64,000 bases of DNA from Parapedobacter lycopersici. Its GTDB lineage: Bacteria; Bacteroidota; Bacteroidia; Sphingobacteriales; Sphingobacteriaceae. The position numbers and the translations under genes were made by a program. Each line of letters opens with the position of its first letter. Position 1 is the first letter of the stretch. Shown here piece by piece: positions 17,838 to 26,660 of the stretch. The stretch is from contig NZ_JAMSLW010000004.1 in assembly GCF_024643285.1 (NCBI RefSeq), positions 186,001 to 250,000 of the forward strand, given 5' to 3'. The notes under the pieces are model-generated. The model was given only the letters and a program-made list of their open reading frames with translations. It had not been told where the DNA came from and did no database searches.

Positions 17838-19682
17838 CTATTCCAATCCCAAATTAAATGTTTGCCGCAATAAATCCAGCGTGGGATTTTTGGCAGCCAT
17901 CGCCTGATATTTCTCCTGAGCCGTATAAGGCTTTCGTACGACATCGCCCTCCAGTTGCACGGGAATCAGGTCAATCGCAAAATTGCGCAGCTTTACCCGC
18001 AACTCATTGAGGATGTCAATCTTTGAAGTGTACAGCAATTCCTGTTGAATGGGGTTCTCTACCAATACCTCTATCCGGTAATCCGGCAGCAGTTTCGGCG
18101 CATTCGCCGTCATTAACGTGAACAGGTTGATTTTATTTTCAGCTTTCAGCCGGTCGGCAAAGGCATGCCATTGTTGCAGCAGCTCCTCATAGCCAAATGA
18201 TTCGCGCTGTTCACCACGGCGCAATTCAGGCTCAGCTGCCGTTGCCTCGGCCTCAGCCTGGTCGAGCATCCGATTTAAATCCGGAATCACATGTCCTAAT
18301 TTAACGTTTCCCCACGAGCCTGTTTCGCCGCTGGGCCGGTCGACATGGGCGGCATCCGGTGCTTTCACAGCATCAACCGATGCTGTGGCAACCGCTACCG
18401 CCTGTTGGATTGCCGGTGGTGGTGTCGATATGTCTGGTTGTAACTCCGCTCGGCCCGGCGGAACAACCGTCACGGGCTTATCCGCTCCGTTATCTTGTGG
18501 GGGAGTAACGGTGACGCGGGAATCAGGCTTTTTTTTTTCAGCTGGCACTGTCGCAGACGGTGCCGGCTGATGCTGTGCAAGCTGGATCGCCGAAGCAATA
18601 TGGCACATTTTCAATAATGCAAGTTCCACCTGCAGGCGCTGGTTTTTCGTCGTGCGGTAATTAATCTCACATTGATTGCCTATATTCAGTGCAGACAGCA
18701 ACACACCTGCCGACACCTGTTGCGCCTGTTGCAGGTACCGCTGCTTAATGGTATCGCTGGTTTCCAGTAGTTTGATTGTCGCCGGTTCTTTAACAACCAG
18801 TAGATTACGGAGGTGCGAGGCAAGGCCGCTGATAAAATGGCCGCCATCAAAACCATGTGCTAAAATCTCATCAAGAGCAAGCAGTGCTACCGCAGCATCT
18901 TCCTGGATAATGGCATCTGTTACCTTAAAATAATAATCGTAGTCGAGTATATTCAGGTTATCGATAACAGCCTGGTAAGTTAGCGCCTTATTGGAAAAAC
19001 TAACAATCTGATCAAACATCGACAGTGCGTCGCGCAGGCCACCGTCTGCCTTCTGAGCGATAATATGCAACGCGTCGTCGTCATAGGATACACCTTCCTG
19101 TTGCGCAATGGCGGCAAGATGCTGCGCCATATCATCCACCTTAATACGGTTAAAATCAAAGATCTGACAACGGGAAAGAATCGTCGGAAGGATTTTATGC
19201 TTTTCCGTGGTAGCCAAAATAAATATAGCATAGGATGGCGGTTCTTCCAATGTCTTCAAAAATGCATTAAACGCCTGCTGCGACAGCATGTGCACCTCAT
19301 CAATGATGTAGATCTTGTATTTACCGGTCTGCGGTGGTATGCGCACCTGATCAATCAGGCTCCGGATATCGTCTACCGAGTTATTGGACGCCGCATCCAG
19401 CTCATGAATGCTGAATGAATTACCATTTTGGAATGCGTTGCAGCTGTTACACTGTCCGCACGCTTCTACATCCGCCGTAAAATGTTCGCAGTTGATTGTT
19501 TTGGCTAAAATACGGGCACAGGTAGTCTTTCCTACCCCCCGCGGTCCACAAAATAAAAAAGCCTGCGCAAGCTGTTTATTTTTAATGGCATTTTTAAGCG
19601 TACCGGTGATATGTCGCTGGCCAACTACACTATCAAAGGTAACTGGACGGTATTTTCGGGCCGAAACAATAAAATTATCCAT
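17838..19682 (-). CDS. dnaX: DNA polymerase III subunit gamma/tau
   Basis: 614 residues. The AAA+ clamp-loader part has Walker A GPRGVGKTTCARILA (about residues 45-59), a zinc-binding set of four cysteines (NCEHF through CGQCNSC, about residues 64-81), Walker B IIDEVHMLS and a sensor region LATTEKHKILPTILSRCQIF. A Pro/Thr/Val-rich linker spans about residues 380-470. The C-terminal 140 residues would contact the polymerase or helicase. It loads the sliding clamp in the replisome. The linker DNA carries a run of A on the coding strand near 18530-18540 (TTTTTTTT on the plus strand), a place where slippage to a short gamma form could occur, but this is unproven. Confidence 0.95.
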   Translation of the reverse strand: MDNFIVSARKYRPVTFDSVVGQRHITGTLKNAIKNKQLAQAFLFCGPRGVGKTTCARILAKTINCEHFTADVEACGQCNSCNAFQNGNSFSIHELDAASNNSVDDIRSLIDQVRIPPQTGKYKIYIIDEVHMLSQQAFNAFLKTLEEPPSYAIFILATTEKHKILPTILSRCQIFDFNRIKVDDMAQHLAAIAQQEGVSYDDDALHIIAQKADGGLRDALSMFDQIVSFSNKALTYQAVIDNLNILDYDYYFKVTDAIIQEDAAVALLALDEILAHGFDGGHFISGLASHLRNLLVVKEPATIKLLETSDTIKQRYLQQAQQVSAGVLLSALNIGNQCEINYRTTKNQRLQVELALLKMCHIASAIQLAQHQPAPSATVPAEKKKPDSRVTVTPPQDNGADKPVTVVPPGRAELQPDISTPPPAIQQAVAVATASVDAVKAPDAAHVDRPSGETGSWGNVKLGHVIPDLNRMLDQAEAEATAAEPELRRGEQRESFGYEELLQQWHAFADRLKAENKINLFTLMTANAPKLLPDYRIEVLVENPIQQELLYTSKIDILNELRVKLRNFAIDLIPVQLEGDVVRKPYTAQEKYQAMAAKNPTLDLLRQTFNLGLE

Positions 19683-19843
19683 CGGTACGAAGATAGGGAT
19701 TTTTGTGATATTCTTACTTCTGATTTCGGCACTTAACCACGCACCCCTCCGGGTATCCCATCGTCATAAAAACACCAATTTTTTTGGATAATACACCCGA
19801 ATTACTTTATTTATTTTAAGTTTGCTTACCTAAGAGTACATTT

Positions 19844-20188
19844 ATGCATGTTTACGGAATCAAAAATTGCAACACAGTAAAAAAAGCACTTACCTGGCTG
19901 GAGGATGAAGGCATTCCCTTTACGTTCCATGATTTTAAGAAAGAGGGCGTGTCCAGGGAAAAGCTGGAAGCCTGGGAAAAGCAAACCGGGTGGGAGGCTC
20001 TGGTCAATAAACGCGGCACCACATGGCGCCAGCTTTCTCCTGTTGAACAACAGGTGGTAGTGGATGCACCATCCGCTAATGCGCTCATGCAAGCAAAAAC
20101 CAGTGTTATCAAACGACCGGTTATCGAAAGCCCCAACGGCATTATCCTGGGGTTTGACGAAGCAGAATACCGGAACAAACTGAAATAA
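19844..20188 (+). CDS. ArsC/Spx/YffB-family thioredoxin-fold protein
   Basis: 114 residues. It starts MHVYGIKNCNTVKKALTWL, the thioredoxin-like CXTVKK active-site loop with one cysteine (Cys9), and has RGTTWRQL and the conserved VIKRPVIE segment containing the cis-Pro region. The single cysteine and length match YffB-like members rather than true arsenate reductases, which form a redox cascade with further thiols, or Spx, which usually has CxxC. It is probably a cytosolic glutathione- or thiol-dependent reductase. It is divergent from dnaX and followed by the M1 peptidase after 32 bp. No arsenic genes are nearby, so an arsenic role is not supported. Confidence 0.85.
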   Translation: MHVYGIKNCNTVKKALTWLEDEGIPFTFHDFKKEGVSREKLEAWEKQTGWEALVNKRGTTWRQLSPVEQQVVVDAPSANALMQAKTSVIKRPVIESPNGIILGFDEAEYRNKLK

Positions 20189-20220
20189 CCAGACGAAGTT
20201 AGTCGATAAACTCTTACAAA

Positions 20221-22179
20221 ATGAAGCAATCACTTTTAGTAGGCCTAATTTGCACAATGGCTTGGGTTGTTCCCCATGAGGTGAAATCACAGCAAACAAA
20301 CAGCAAGTACAATTATACAGAAGCGTTTGATCCATTTTTCTACACACAGAACGGTAATCCATACCGGTCTGCAAGCGGCCAGCCCGGACCTGCGTATTGG
20401 CAAAATACAGCAGACTATAAAATTTCGGCACGGCTGAATGAGCAAACACATGAAATAACCGGTAGTATCACCGTTGAATACACCAATAATAGTCCGGATA
20501 AATTAGACTTTGTCTGGTTTCAGTTGGACCAAAACATGTTTTCACAACAGGGCCGGGGCCAGCAGATTGTGCCGCTGACCAATAGCCGATACGGCGACTC
20601 CATGTCTGATTTCGATGGCGGATATGCCATCAACTCGGTGCAGTTGGGAAACGGCACCGCGGCCAAACACCTCATTAATGACACCCGCATGCAGGTTTTC
20701 TTGCCTGAGCCGCTTGCAGCCGATGGTGGAAAAACGACCATCCGTATCGAATACGCTTATACCGTCCCTATGCATGGCGCCGACCGGACCGGTATTCTGG
20801 AAACACAGAACGGCAATATATTCGCTATTGCCCAATGGTTCCCCCGTGTAGCTGTATATGACGATGTACTGGGCTGGAATGTACAGCCTTATACCGGGCC
20901 CGGTGAGTTTTACCTGGAATATGGCAATTATGAAGTGGACATTACCGCTCCGGCAAACCACATCGTCGTCTTAGGTGGCGAACTCCTCAATCCCGAAGAA
21001 GTATACACCCCGACACAGCTGGAGCGACTGGAACGCGCCCGGCAAAGTGACAAAACCGTGCTTATTCGATCGGCCGAAGAGGTTATCAAACCCGATTCGC
21101 GTCCGCAGGGAAAGCAGGAGTTGACCTGGAAGTTCAGGCTCGAAAAAGCACATGATGTTGCTTGGGCCTCATCCGCAGCGTTTATCCTCGACGCGGCCAA
21201 GATAAACCTGGAGAGCGGGAAGACCGCATTGGCGATGTCGGCATATCCGGTTGAAAGTAATGGAGGAAATGCCTGGGAGCGATCCACAGAATATACAAAA
21301 GCGTCCATCGAATTTTATTCCAAAATGCTGATGGAATACCCCTATCCGGTAGCCATCAACGTAGCCGCTGATGTGGGTGGCATGGAATACCCCGCCATCG
21401 TATTCTGCGGTTACAAAGCTAAAGGTGCGTCGCTTTGGGGCGTAACAGATCATGAGTTTGGCCATATCTGGTTTCCGATGATTGTCGGAAGCAACGAAAG
21501 GTTTCACGCGTGGATGGATGAAGGATTCAATACATTCATAAACACATTATCCACCGAGGCATTCAATGGTGGTGAATATAACCGCCCCATGGGCGATGCC
21601 AATCGTTTAGCGCTGATATACACCCGGCCGGATCTTGAGCCCATTATGAGCACACCCCAAAGCATGCAGGAACGCAATATTGGCACCCTGGCCTATCGAA
21701 AGCCAGGTTATGGACTTACGTTACTGCGCAACGAAATCCTCGGTCCCGAACGATTCGATCGGGCGTTTAAAACCTACCTGCAATACTGGGCATACAAACA
21801 CCCGACTCCGGATGATTTTTTCAGGACGATCGAAAACGTTGCAGGGGAAAACCTCAACTGGTTCTGGCGTGGTTGGTTTCAGCATAACTGGCGGTTCGAC
21901 CAGGGAATCCGAGAAGTTGCGTACCTGGATGGGAATCCGGCCAATGGTGTAATCATTACCATTGATAACCTCGAAAAAATGCCAATGCCAGTAGTACTGG
22001 ATATCACGACCCAAAACGGTGAGACACACCGCGTGAAACTACCGGTAGAAATATGGGAACGTAATACGTCCTGGACATTCCGGTACCCGTCAACAGAAGC
22101 GGTTGTCGCGATACAACTCGATCCGGACAAAGTGTACCCCGACCACAATCCGGCAAACAATCGCTGGCAGGCCAAATAA
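20221..22179 (+). CDS. M1-family metallopeptidase (exported aminopeptidase-like)
   Basis: 652 residues with a signal peptide (first about 23 residues, ending near VKSQQ). The catalytic zinc site is HEFGH at residues 411-415 with Glu434 eighteen residues later (WMDEGFNTF). VGGMEYPAI is the exopeptidase GxMEN-like loop, here with Tyr instead of Asn. It should trim peptides in the periplasm or outside the cell using one zinc ion. The N-terminal beta domain (about 50-260) and C-terminal helical part are normal for this Bacteroidota subgroup. A CarboxypepD_reg gene follows 85 bp later. Confidence 0.9.
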   Translation: MKQSLLVGLICTMAWVVPHEVKSQQTNSKYNYTEAFDPFFYTQNGNPYRSASGQPGPAYWQNTADYKISARLNEQTHEITGSITVEYTNNSPDKLDFVWFQLDQNMFSQQGRGQQIVPLTNSRYGDSMSDFDGGYAINSVQLGNGTAAKHLINDTRMQVFLPEPLAADGGKTTIRIEYAYTVPMHGADRTGILETQNGNIFAIAQWFPRVAVYDDVLGWNVQPYTGPGEFYLEYGNYEVDITAPANHIVVLGGELLNPEEVYTPTQLERLERARQSDKTVLIRSAEEVIKPDSRPQGKQELTWKFRLEKAHDVAWASSAAFILDAAKINLESGKTALAMSAYPVESNGGNAWERSTEYTKASIEFYSKMLMEYPYPVAINVAADVGGMEYPAIVFCGYKAKGASLWGVTDHEFGHIWFPMIVGSNERFHAWMDEGFNTFINTLSTEAFNGGEYNRPMGDANRLALIYTRPDLEPIMSTPQSMQERNIGTLAYRKPGYGLTLLRNEILGPERFDRAFKTYLQYWAYKHPTPDDFFRTIENVAGENLNWFWRGWFQHNWRFDQGIREVAYLDGNPANGVIITIDNLEKMPMPVVLDITTQNGETHRVKLPVEIWERNTSWTFRYPSTEAVVAIQLDPDKVYPDHNPANNRWQAK

Positions 22180-22264
22180 ACGAAGCTCCGCTGCCGGTTC
22201 CCCCCTTTACATAGATAACCGGCAGCATGAAACAAAAACGAAACTGTACCGTTACTTGTGTAAG

Positions 22265-23035
22265 ATGCCACAAAATCCAAAAATCCCAGTTACCATCGGC
22301 CGGCTGATCCTGATGCAGCTGATACTGGCTGTAACCCTGCTACTACCGGATACCGGGGTGGCACAGCAAACGAACAATACCCTGAACGGCATTGTCCTTA
22401 AACTGGATAGCGGTGAACCGCTGCAATATGTGGAAATTACAAATATCAATACCGGAACGGCCACCGAAAGTGATGAAAAAGGAAATTTCAGCATCAAGGC
22501 AAGCAAAAATGAACGGCTGCGCTTCGAATACCCGGGATACCGTACCGATACCTTGGTGATCATTGAATTCGACTTAAAACGGGTATACCTGACGCCTGAT
22601 GGAAGCGCAATCCTGATTGATGAAGTACGAATCGAGGCGCTGTCCGACAACCAGCTGGCAACTGAGATTGAACGTGCGAAACGGGAAGGGCAGATCGCCG
22701 AGGCCTCCCAACATCGCGGCGGGATACGGATTTCACCATCCCGTTGGTTTGGACAACGGGGTAAACAGGCTCGTCAGCGCTACGAACTGCTGCTCGCCGA
22801 ACAGGAAAGAAGAAAAATCGACAGCCGGTTCACCCCGCAACTCATAACCTCTCTTACGCCATTATCCGGGCAGCAGCTTGGATTATACATGACCAAGTAC
22901 CGGCCGACGGTCGATTTTATTTCTTCGGCAAACGACGAAGCGCTCCGGCTTTACATCATGGACACTTATGCCGCCTTTAAAAAGTTAACGCCGGCAGAGC
23001 TTTCTGAAATTAAAGCACCTACGGAAGATCAATAA
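22265..23035 (+). CDS. Exported CarboxypepD_reg-like domain protein
   Basis: 256 residues from the ATG at 22265. The frame is open upstream to 22103 but that part overlaps the M1 peptidase and lacks protein character. A signal peptide (IGRLILMQLILAVTLLLP, cleavage near GVAQQ) precedes a seven-stranded carboxypeptidase-regulatory-like domain (LNGIVLKLDSGEPLQYVEI, then STESDEKGNFSIKAS-type loop, about residues 45-115). The C-terminal half is charged and helical with no family I recognise. Such domains occur in surface and periplasmic Bacteroidota proteins. It is probably transcribed with the M1 peptidase gene; its own role is unknown. Confidence 0.75.
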   Translation: MPQNPKIPVTIGRLILMQLILAVTLLLPDTGVAQQTNNTLNGIVLKLDSGEPLQYVEITNINTGTATESDEKGNFSIKASKNERLRFEYPGYRTDTLVIIEFDLKRVYLTPDGSAILIDEVRIEALSDNQLATEIERAKREGQIAEASQHRGGIRISPSRWFGQRGKQARQRYELLLAEQERRKIDSRFTPQLITSLTPLSGQQLGLYMTKYRPTVDFISSANDEALRLYIMDTYAAFKKLTPAELSEIKAPTEDQ

Positions 23036-23084
23036 TGAACTCGCTGGAGTTGCAATATGGCTTAATAACTGACAACAACCTGTT

Positions 23085-23288
23085 TCAACGCTCTACCCGA
23101 AAAGAGACTTTACAGATGGCGCCGTAAGAGGCGATCTCTCCGTTTTTTACATGGACTTTAAAGTCCTTTACGAATACCGAATCGATATGATCAACTGTGT
23201 TGGACACCTCTCTTACTGCATTTCGCACCGCATCGTCAAAACTTGTGTCGGATGAAGCAATCACTTCAATTACTTTTACAATAGCCAT
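23085..23288 (-). CDS. Dodecin family protein
   Basis: 67 residues from the second in-frame ATG at 23288 (MAIVKVIEV); an ATG two codons upstream at 23294 is possible. The sequence VKVIEVIASSDTSFDDAVRN followed by AVREVSNTVDHIDSVFV and a final beta strand matches dodecin, a small hollow dodecamer that stores flavin or flavin breakdown products in the cytosol. The usual Trp that stacks on the flavin (in the VKxW segment) appears as KDFKVHV with Phe instead, which could change ligand choice. It lies 149 bp downstream of the CLC-F gene, separated by a terminator. Confidence 0.87.
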   Translation of the reverse strand: MAIVKVIEVIASSDTSFDDAVRNAVREVSNTVDHIDSVFVKDFKVHVKNGEIASYGAICKVSFRVER

Positions 23289-23370
23289 AATCATTACGTT
23301 TAAAAATTAGCCATACAAACCCACCTTGGGTTCCATCAGTATAAAGACAAGTGATCAAGTAATTGGTTTT

Positions 23371-23395
23371 AAAAATTTCCCAAAGGTTGGGAAAT
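23371..23395 (-). terminator. Rho-independent terminator after the CLC-F gene
   Basis: On the minus strand ATTTCCCA and TGGGAAAT form a perfect 8-bp stem around a 5-nt loop (23375-23395), followed directly by a T-run. It ends the CLC-F transcript before dodecin. Confidence 0.75.
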
Positions 23396-23437
23396 CTCCC
23401 TTCGAAATTCCAGTTTATATACCGAGGCGGCCGAATA

Positions 23438-24748
23438 TTAAAGCTCACTTAGCCGCTTGCCGATGTAATGGGTAAATCGGCTATGCTTCGGCTCCCCAAT
23501 CATTTGCCGGGTATAAATGCTATAGTGTCCGGATAATAAATAGGATACGATACAGGCGATTGCAACATAAATACCGCATTCTACACCAAAAAGCTCAATG
23601 CCCATAAGCATGCAGGCAAGCGGTGTGTTGGTAGCTCCTGCGAACACCGCTACAAACCCCATACCCGCTAACAGTCCCATCGGCAATGGGATAAAAATTG
23701 ATAACGCATTACCTAATGCGGCACCGATGAAAAACAGGGGTGTTACTTCGCCGCCTTTGAAACCAGCTGCCAGTGTAACGATGGTAAATACCATCTTCAA
23801 TACGAAATCATACACAGGTAACTGTTGTTCGAACGATGCCACAATGGTAGGGATGCCTAACCCAATGTACTTCGTGGTACCCACAGCCAAAACAGCGAGG
23901 GCAACGATCACTCCCCCGACGAGCGAGCGCAGCGGCAGAAAGCCAATCCATGTTTTGAAGGCGGAACTCACGCTGTGCATCGCCCTGCTGAACAACGCTG
24001 CACATACCCCAAATGCAACACCTGCTATGATGGCATAGAGGACGTGCTGGAACGCTATATCGGGAATACCGCCGATCGCATAATGCGTATGTGGCGCATT
24101 CCACATCTTCGCCACCGAGTCGGCAAGAATGGCGGATGCAAAGGCCGGAAAAATAGCATCGTACTTAATTCGGCCAATTAAAAAAACCTCCATACCGAAA
24201 ACCGCACCGGCCAGCGGCGTGCCGAATACGGATCCGAAACCTGCTGCTACTGCTGAGATAATGAGTATCTTTCTTTCGTTGACAGTCAGCCTGAAGGGCC
24301 TGCTGAACTGGTCAGCTATAGCTCCGGCCATTTGAAGGGCCGTCCCTTCGCGGCCGGCCGATCCACCGAAAAGATGCGTTGCGATAGTACCGATGTATAC
24401 CAGTGGAGCCATTTTGAACGGGATGGTATCCCCTGGCCGGTGAATGGCATCAATAAGCAGGTTATTTCCCGCCTCAACGTTCCTGCCCAGGTAATGATAG
24501 AGCAGCCCGATGGCCAGGCCACAAAGGGGCAGTAATGTAATCAGCCACAGGTGGCTTTCCCTGGTAGCAGTTGCCCATTCAAGCGAAAACAGGAAACCTG
24601 CTGACACACTGCCCACGCAGATACCGATTACAGAACTAATAGCCAGCCACCTAGCAATATAGGGCACGACGGGATGTCTCCTAAAAAAAACGCTGATATG
24701 GATTTTGATTCCCCTGGCGAAAGATTTCCGCTGATTTTTTTTTTGCAT
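23438..24748 (-). CDS. CLC-F type fluoride/proton antiporter
   Basis: 436 residues from the ATG at 24748, which is preceded by AGGACGG. A GTG at 24781 in the same frame adds 11 residues but would sit at the 3' end of the riboswitch. The protein is a full CLC channel/antiporter with about 16 membrane segments. Two motifs mark the fluoride branch: the first anion-site loop is AGNNLLID (residues 93-100) instead of GSGIP, and the gating-glutamate loop is GREGT (132-136) instead of GREGP. GGEVTPLFFIGA forms the third loop. CLC-F proteins export fluoride in exchange for protons. The fluoride riboswitch just upstream supports this. It stands alone in its transcript. Confidence 0.9.
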   Translation of the reverse strand: MQKKNQRKSFARGIKIHISVFFRRHPVVPYIARWLAISSVIGICVGSVSAGFLFSLEWATATRESHLWLITLLPLCGLAIGLLYHYLGRNVEAGNNLLIDAIHRPGDTIPFKMAPLVYIGTIATHLFGGSAGREGTALQMAGAIADQFSRPFRLTVNERKILIISAVAAGFGSVFGTPLAGAVFGMEVFLIGRIKYDAIFPAFASAILADSVAKMWNAPHTHYAIGGIPDIAFQHVLYAIIAGVAFGVCAALFSRAMHSVSSAFKTWIGFLPLRSLVGGVIVALAVLAVGTTKYIGLGIPTIVASFEQQLPVYDFVLKMVFTIVTLAAGFKGGEVTPLFFIGAALGNALSIFIPLPMGLLAGMGFVAVFAGATNTPLACMLMGIELFGVECGIYVAIACIVSYLLSGHYSIYTRQMIGEPKHSRFTHYIGKRLSEL

Positions 24749-24785
24749 ATCCGTCCTGATTAAACGTGCTTGTTTATCCACTTAA

Positions 24786-24842
24786 CCAGGCGTCATCAGC
24801 ATCCACTAGGGGAGCGGTTGGGTAAGGAAGAACACCATTTCC
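24786..24842 (-). ncRNA. Fluoride riboswitch (crcB motif)
   Basis: On the minus strand the RNA begins with GGAA, then loop AUGGUGUU, C and UUCC (4-bp P1), then an ACCCAACCGC joining segment, a short stem (UCC with GGA), and GCUGAUGACGCC. These are the conserved blocks of the crcB/fluoride riboswitch as I know it, in the right order. The key pseudoknot is possible: GGUGU of the first loop pairs with ACGCC near the 3' end (one G-U). The element ends about 38 bases before the ATG of the CLC-F gene, so fluoride binding could control transcription or access to the ribosome site. Confidence 0.88.
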
Positions 24843-24953
24843 TTTTACTGGCGTAAAAGTAAAAATAAAATGTGATTAGGCAATAAGCCGGTTGCTTTTT
24901 CATATATGTAGAGGAAATCCACATTTGGCGACGCACCGTTACTTTGGCATTTT

Positions 24954-25004
24954 AACGGCAGTAAACAGCGACATGAATGCATTACGTCACGGTTTACTGC
25001 CGTT
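24954..25004. repeat. Long perfect inverted repeat (13-bp arms)
   Basis: AACGGCAGTAAAC at 24954-24966 and its exact complement at 24992-25004 enclose 25 bases that contain the palindrome AATGCATT. It lies between the riboswitch of the CLC-F gene and the end of the RraA-like gene (stop at 25020). There is no T-run on either side, so it may be a 3'-end stabilising or processing structure of the SusCD transcript rather than a classical terminator. Confidence 0.7.
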
Positions 25005-25019
25005 ATGGAACTAACGATA

Positions 25020-25955
25020 TTAATCCTCCCAGCGACTAAGGTATTTCTCGATATCTTCTTTCGTGACAGTTAGTTCTTCAGGGTATTGGTCAAACCAAGC
25101 GCGGAATTCACCCTTGATCTGCTCGCTCCATTTCCCGTGGATCTCTCCCGATGGATATTTTGACTGGCGCAGCAAATAACGCTCAAATTCATCCCGCAAG
25201 GCCGTCATCTCTGATGACGCCACCAATCCCCCAACTAAATGTGCAGGAATAAAGACTACCCCATAGTCATTTGCAAACACCACATCTCCTGGAAACACGG
25301 TAACTCCTTCAACCCGAATGGGTGCATTAATTGATATGGGTGTCATATCGCGAATGTATGATGGGTCGTGGCCTTTAATCCAGGCATTGAACCCTGCTGT
25401 TTCCTTCAGCTCCTGCATATCACGAATTGAGCCGTCAAAGACTACGCCCTTACCTGTTTTTCCGTAAATTGCATTTCCCAAACTCGAACCGATTAGTGTA
25501 CCGTCTTTCACTTTCCCGAATCCATCTGCTACGTAAACATCCCCTTTGGTCAATATGTCAATCGGCCAAATGTTATTCCCTCCGCTCTGTGAAAGCCCCT
25601 CCTTCTGGCCTGCAACCTTTACCAAACTATCAAGGTCAGGGCGCGCAGGCATAAAACGGGCAGTAACAACCCGACCGACCATTGTTTCTCCCGGATTCAG
25701 CATTTGCCAATCTTTTGCTACCTGATGATGGTAGCCGCGGCCCCCAAGGTATCCCCAGATCTGCTCCAACGTGCAATGTTCCAATCGTTTCAACATTGCA
25801 TCCGGAACATGGGGACGTCCATCGGGGAAGCGCTCACCTCGCCATTGTGCAGTTAACGACTGAACGTATTCCGGAGATGTACCAACACTCGGACGCTGAC
25901 CAAATGCATTGGCCGATAACAATAAGAAACAAAAAACTAAAATGAAATTATTCAT
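25020..25955 (-). CDS. Exported RraA-like protein (HMG/CHA aldolase-type fold)
   Basis: 311 residues with a signal peptide (FILVFCFLLLSANAFGQ, about residues 4-20), so it should act in the periplasm. The RraA/DlpA core covers about residues 50-270 and has the family region YGKTGKGVVFDGSIRD, whose Arg-Asp pair binds substrate and metal in 4-hydroxy-4-methyl-2-oxoglutarate aldolases; later comes GDVVFANDYGVVFIP. Cytosolic members are either aldolases or RNase E inhibitors; an exported one suggests a small keto-acid or sugar-acid substrate. It is the last gene of the SusCD locus, 57 bp after the YhcH-like gene. Confidence 0.82.
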   Translation of the reverse strand: MNNFILVFCFLLLSANAFGQRPSVGTSPEYVQSLTAQWRGERFPDGRPHVPDAMLKRLEHCTLEQIWGYLGGRGYHHQVAKDWQMLNPGETMVGRVVTARFMPARPDLDSLVKVAGQKEGLSQSGGNNIWPIDILTKGDVYVADGFGKVKDGTLIGSSLGNAIYGKTGKGVVFDGSIRDMQELKETAGFNAWIKGHDPSYIRDMTPISINAPIRVEGVTVFPGDVVFANDYGVVFIPAHLVGGLVASSEMTALRDEFERYLLRQSKYPSGEIHGKWSEQIKGEFRAWFDQYPEELTVTKEDIEKYLSRWED

Positions 25956-26012
25956 CGTTATATGATTTAATAAATGAATGGATTTAACAATAATAGGATA
26001 GCACCATGACGC

Positions 26013-26639
26013 TCATGGTACCCTTATCTTGATTAATATTTTTTTTACCGTATCGTACCCATCGGCTTTAAAAGCAGGGCGATGGATATCCTTAGGTGAA
26101 AAGATAAAAAACGTTCCCGGTCCAGCCTCATAATAGTCGCCCCCATCAACAACATACGTTTTCGTATCCTGTCTGTCATTATAAGGAGTTGCCACGCTAG
26201 CGTAAGGGTTGTTTACTGAGGTGATCCCCATGAACGTTTTTCCAGTGATTATGTACTGTAAGTCATTGAAATTAGCATGCGTTTCCCAATTAACCTCCCC
26301 CCTTTCTTTTGCCGGTCCATCAGCAACGAAGGCGATAACATGATCAGGAACAATGACATATCTTCCAGGTGCAAGTGCAATAAGATCTTCATTTTTCAAG
26401 AATTCAAATGCTTTATCCCACCATTCCGGATGCTGATGATACTGGCTACTAAACTCCTGACGATTAATGGATAAATGCGGGGTAAGTTTCAGTCCATTTA
26501 ACCATTGGTATGTTTCGTACCACGTGGTAACATCCTGCTCCCCCAATTCAACCCTGGCTGATTGTGCAAAAGCACTGGCGCACGTCAATATCATAGCGAT
26601 TATAGTCATCCTTATCTTTAAGGCAGCTGTTTTTTTCAT
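26013..26639 (-). CDS. Exported YhcH/YjgK/YiaL-family protein
   Basis: 208 residues with a signal peptide (MTIIAMILTCASAFAQ, near residues 11-26). The YhcH/YjgK/YiaL (DUF386) cupin-like domain covers about residues 60-208, with metal-ligand-type positions in ETHANFNDLQYIITG and GTFFIFSPKDIHRPAF. E. coli relatives are cytosolic and linked to sialic acid (YhcH/NanQ) or other sugar-acid pathways as anomerases. Here it would work in the periplasm on the compound taken up by the SusCD pair. It lies 21 bp after the susD-like gene, in the same transcript. Confidence 0.84.
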   Translation of the reverse strand: MKKTAALKIRMTIIAMILTCASAFAQSARVELGEQDVTTWYETYQWLNGLKLTPHLSINRQEFSSQYHQHPEWWDKAFEFLKNEDLIALAPGRYVIVPDHVIAFVADGPAKERGEVNWETHANFNDLQYIITGKTFMGITSVNNPYASVATPYNDRQDTKTYVVDGGDYYEAGPGTFFIFSPKDIHRPAFKADGYDTVKKILIKIRVP

Positions 26640-26660
26640 AGCAATTTTCCTATAAATACG

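Noticed and set aside
18520-18545. Programmed frameshift in dnaX
   Set aside because: A run of eight T (plus strand) is present in the linker region, but the frame is open throughout and no stimulating stem or Shine-Dalgarno element is evident, so I did not annotate a gamma product.
19844-20188. Arsenate reductase
   Set aside because: It has one active-site cysteine and no arsenic resistance neighbours; a YffB-like role is more cautious.
22103-22264. N-terminal extension of the CarboxypepD_reg protein
   Set aside because: It overlaps the M1 peptidase gene and lacks protein character; the signal peptide begins only after the ATG at 22265.
23438-24781. Annotation of the CLC gene as a chloride channel
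   Set aside because: The chloride motif GSGIP and the GREGP loop are absent; GNNLL, GREGT and the riboswitch favour fluoride.
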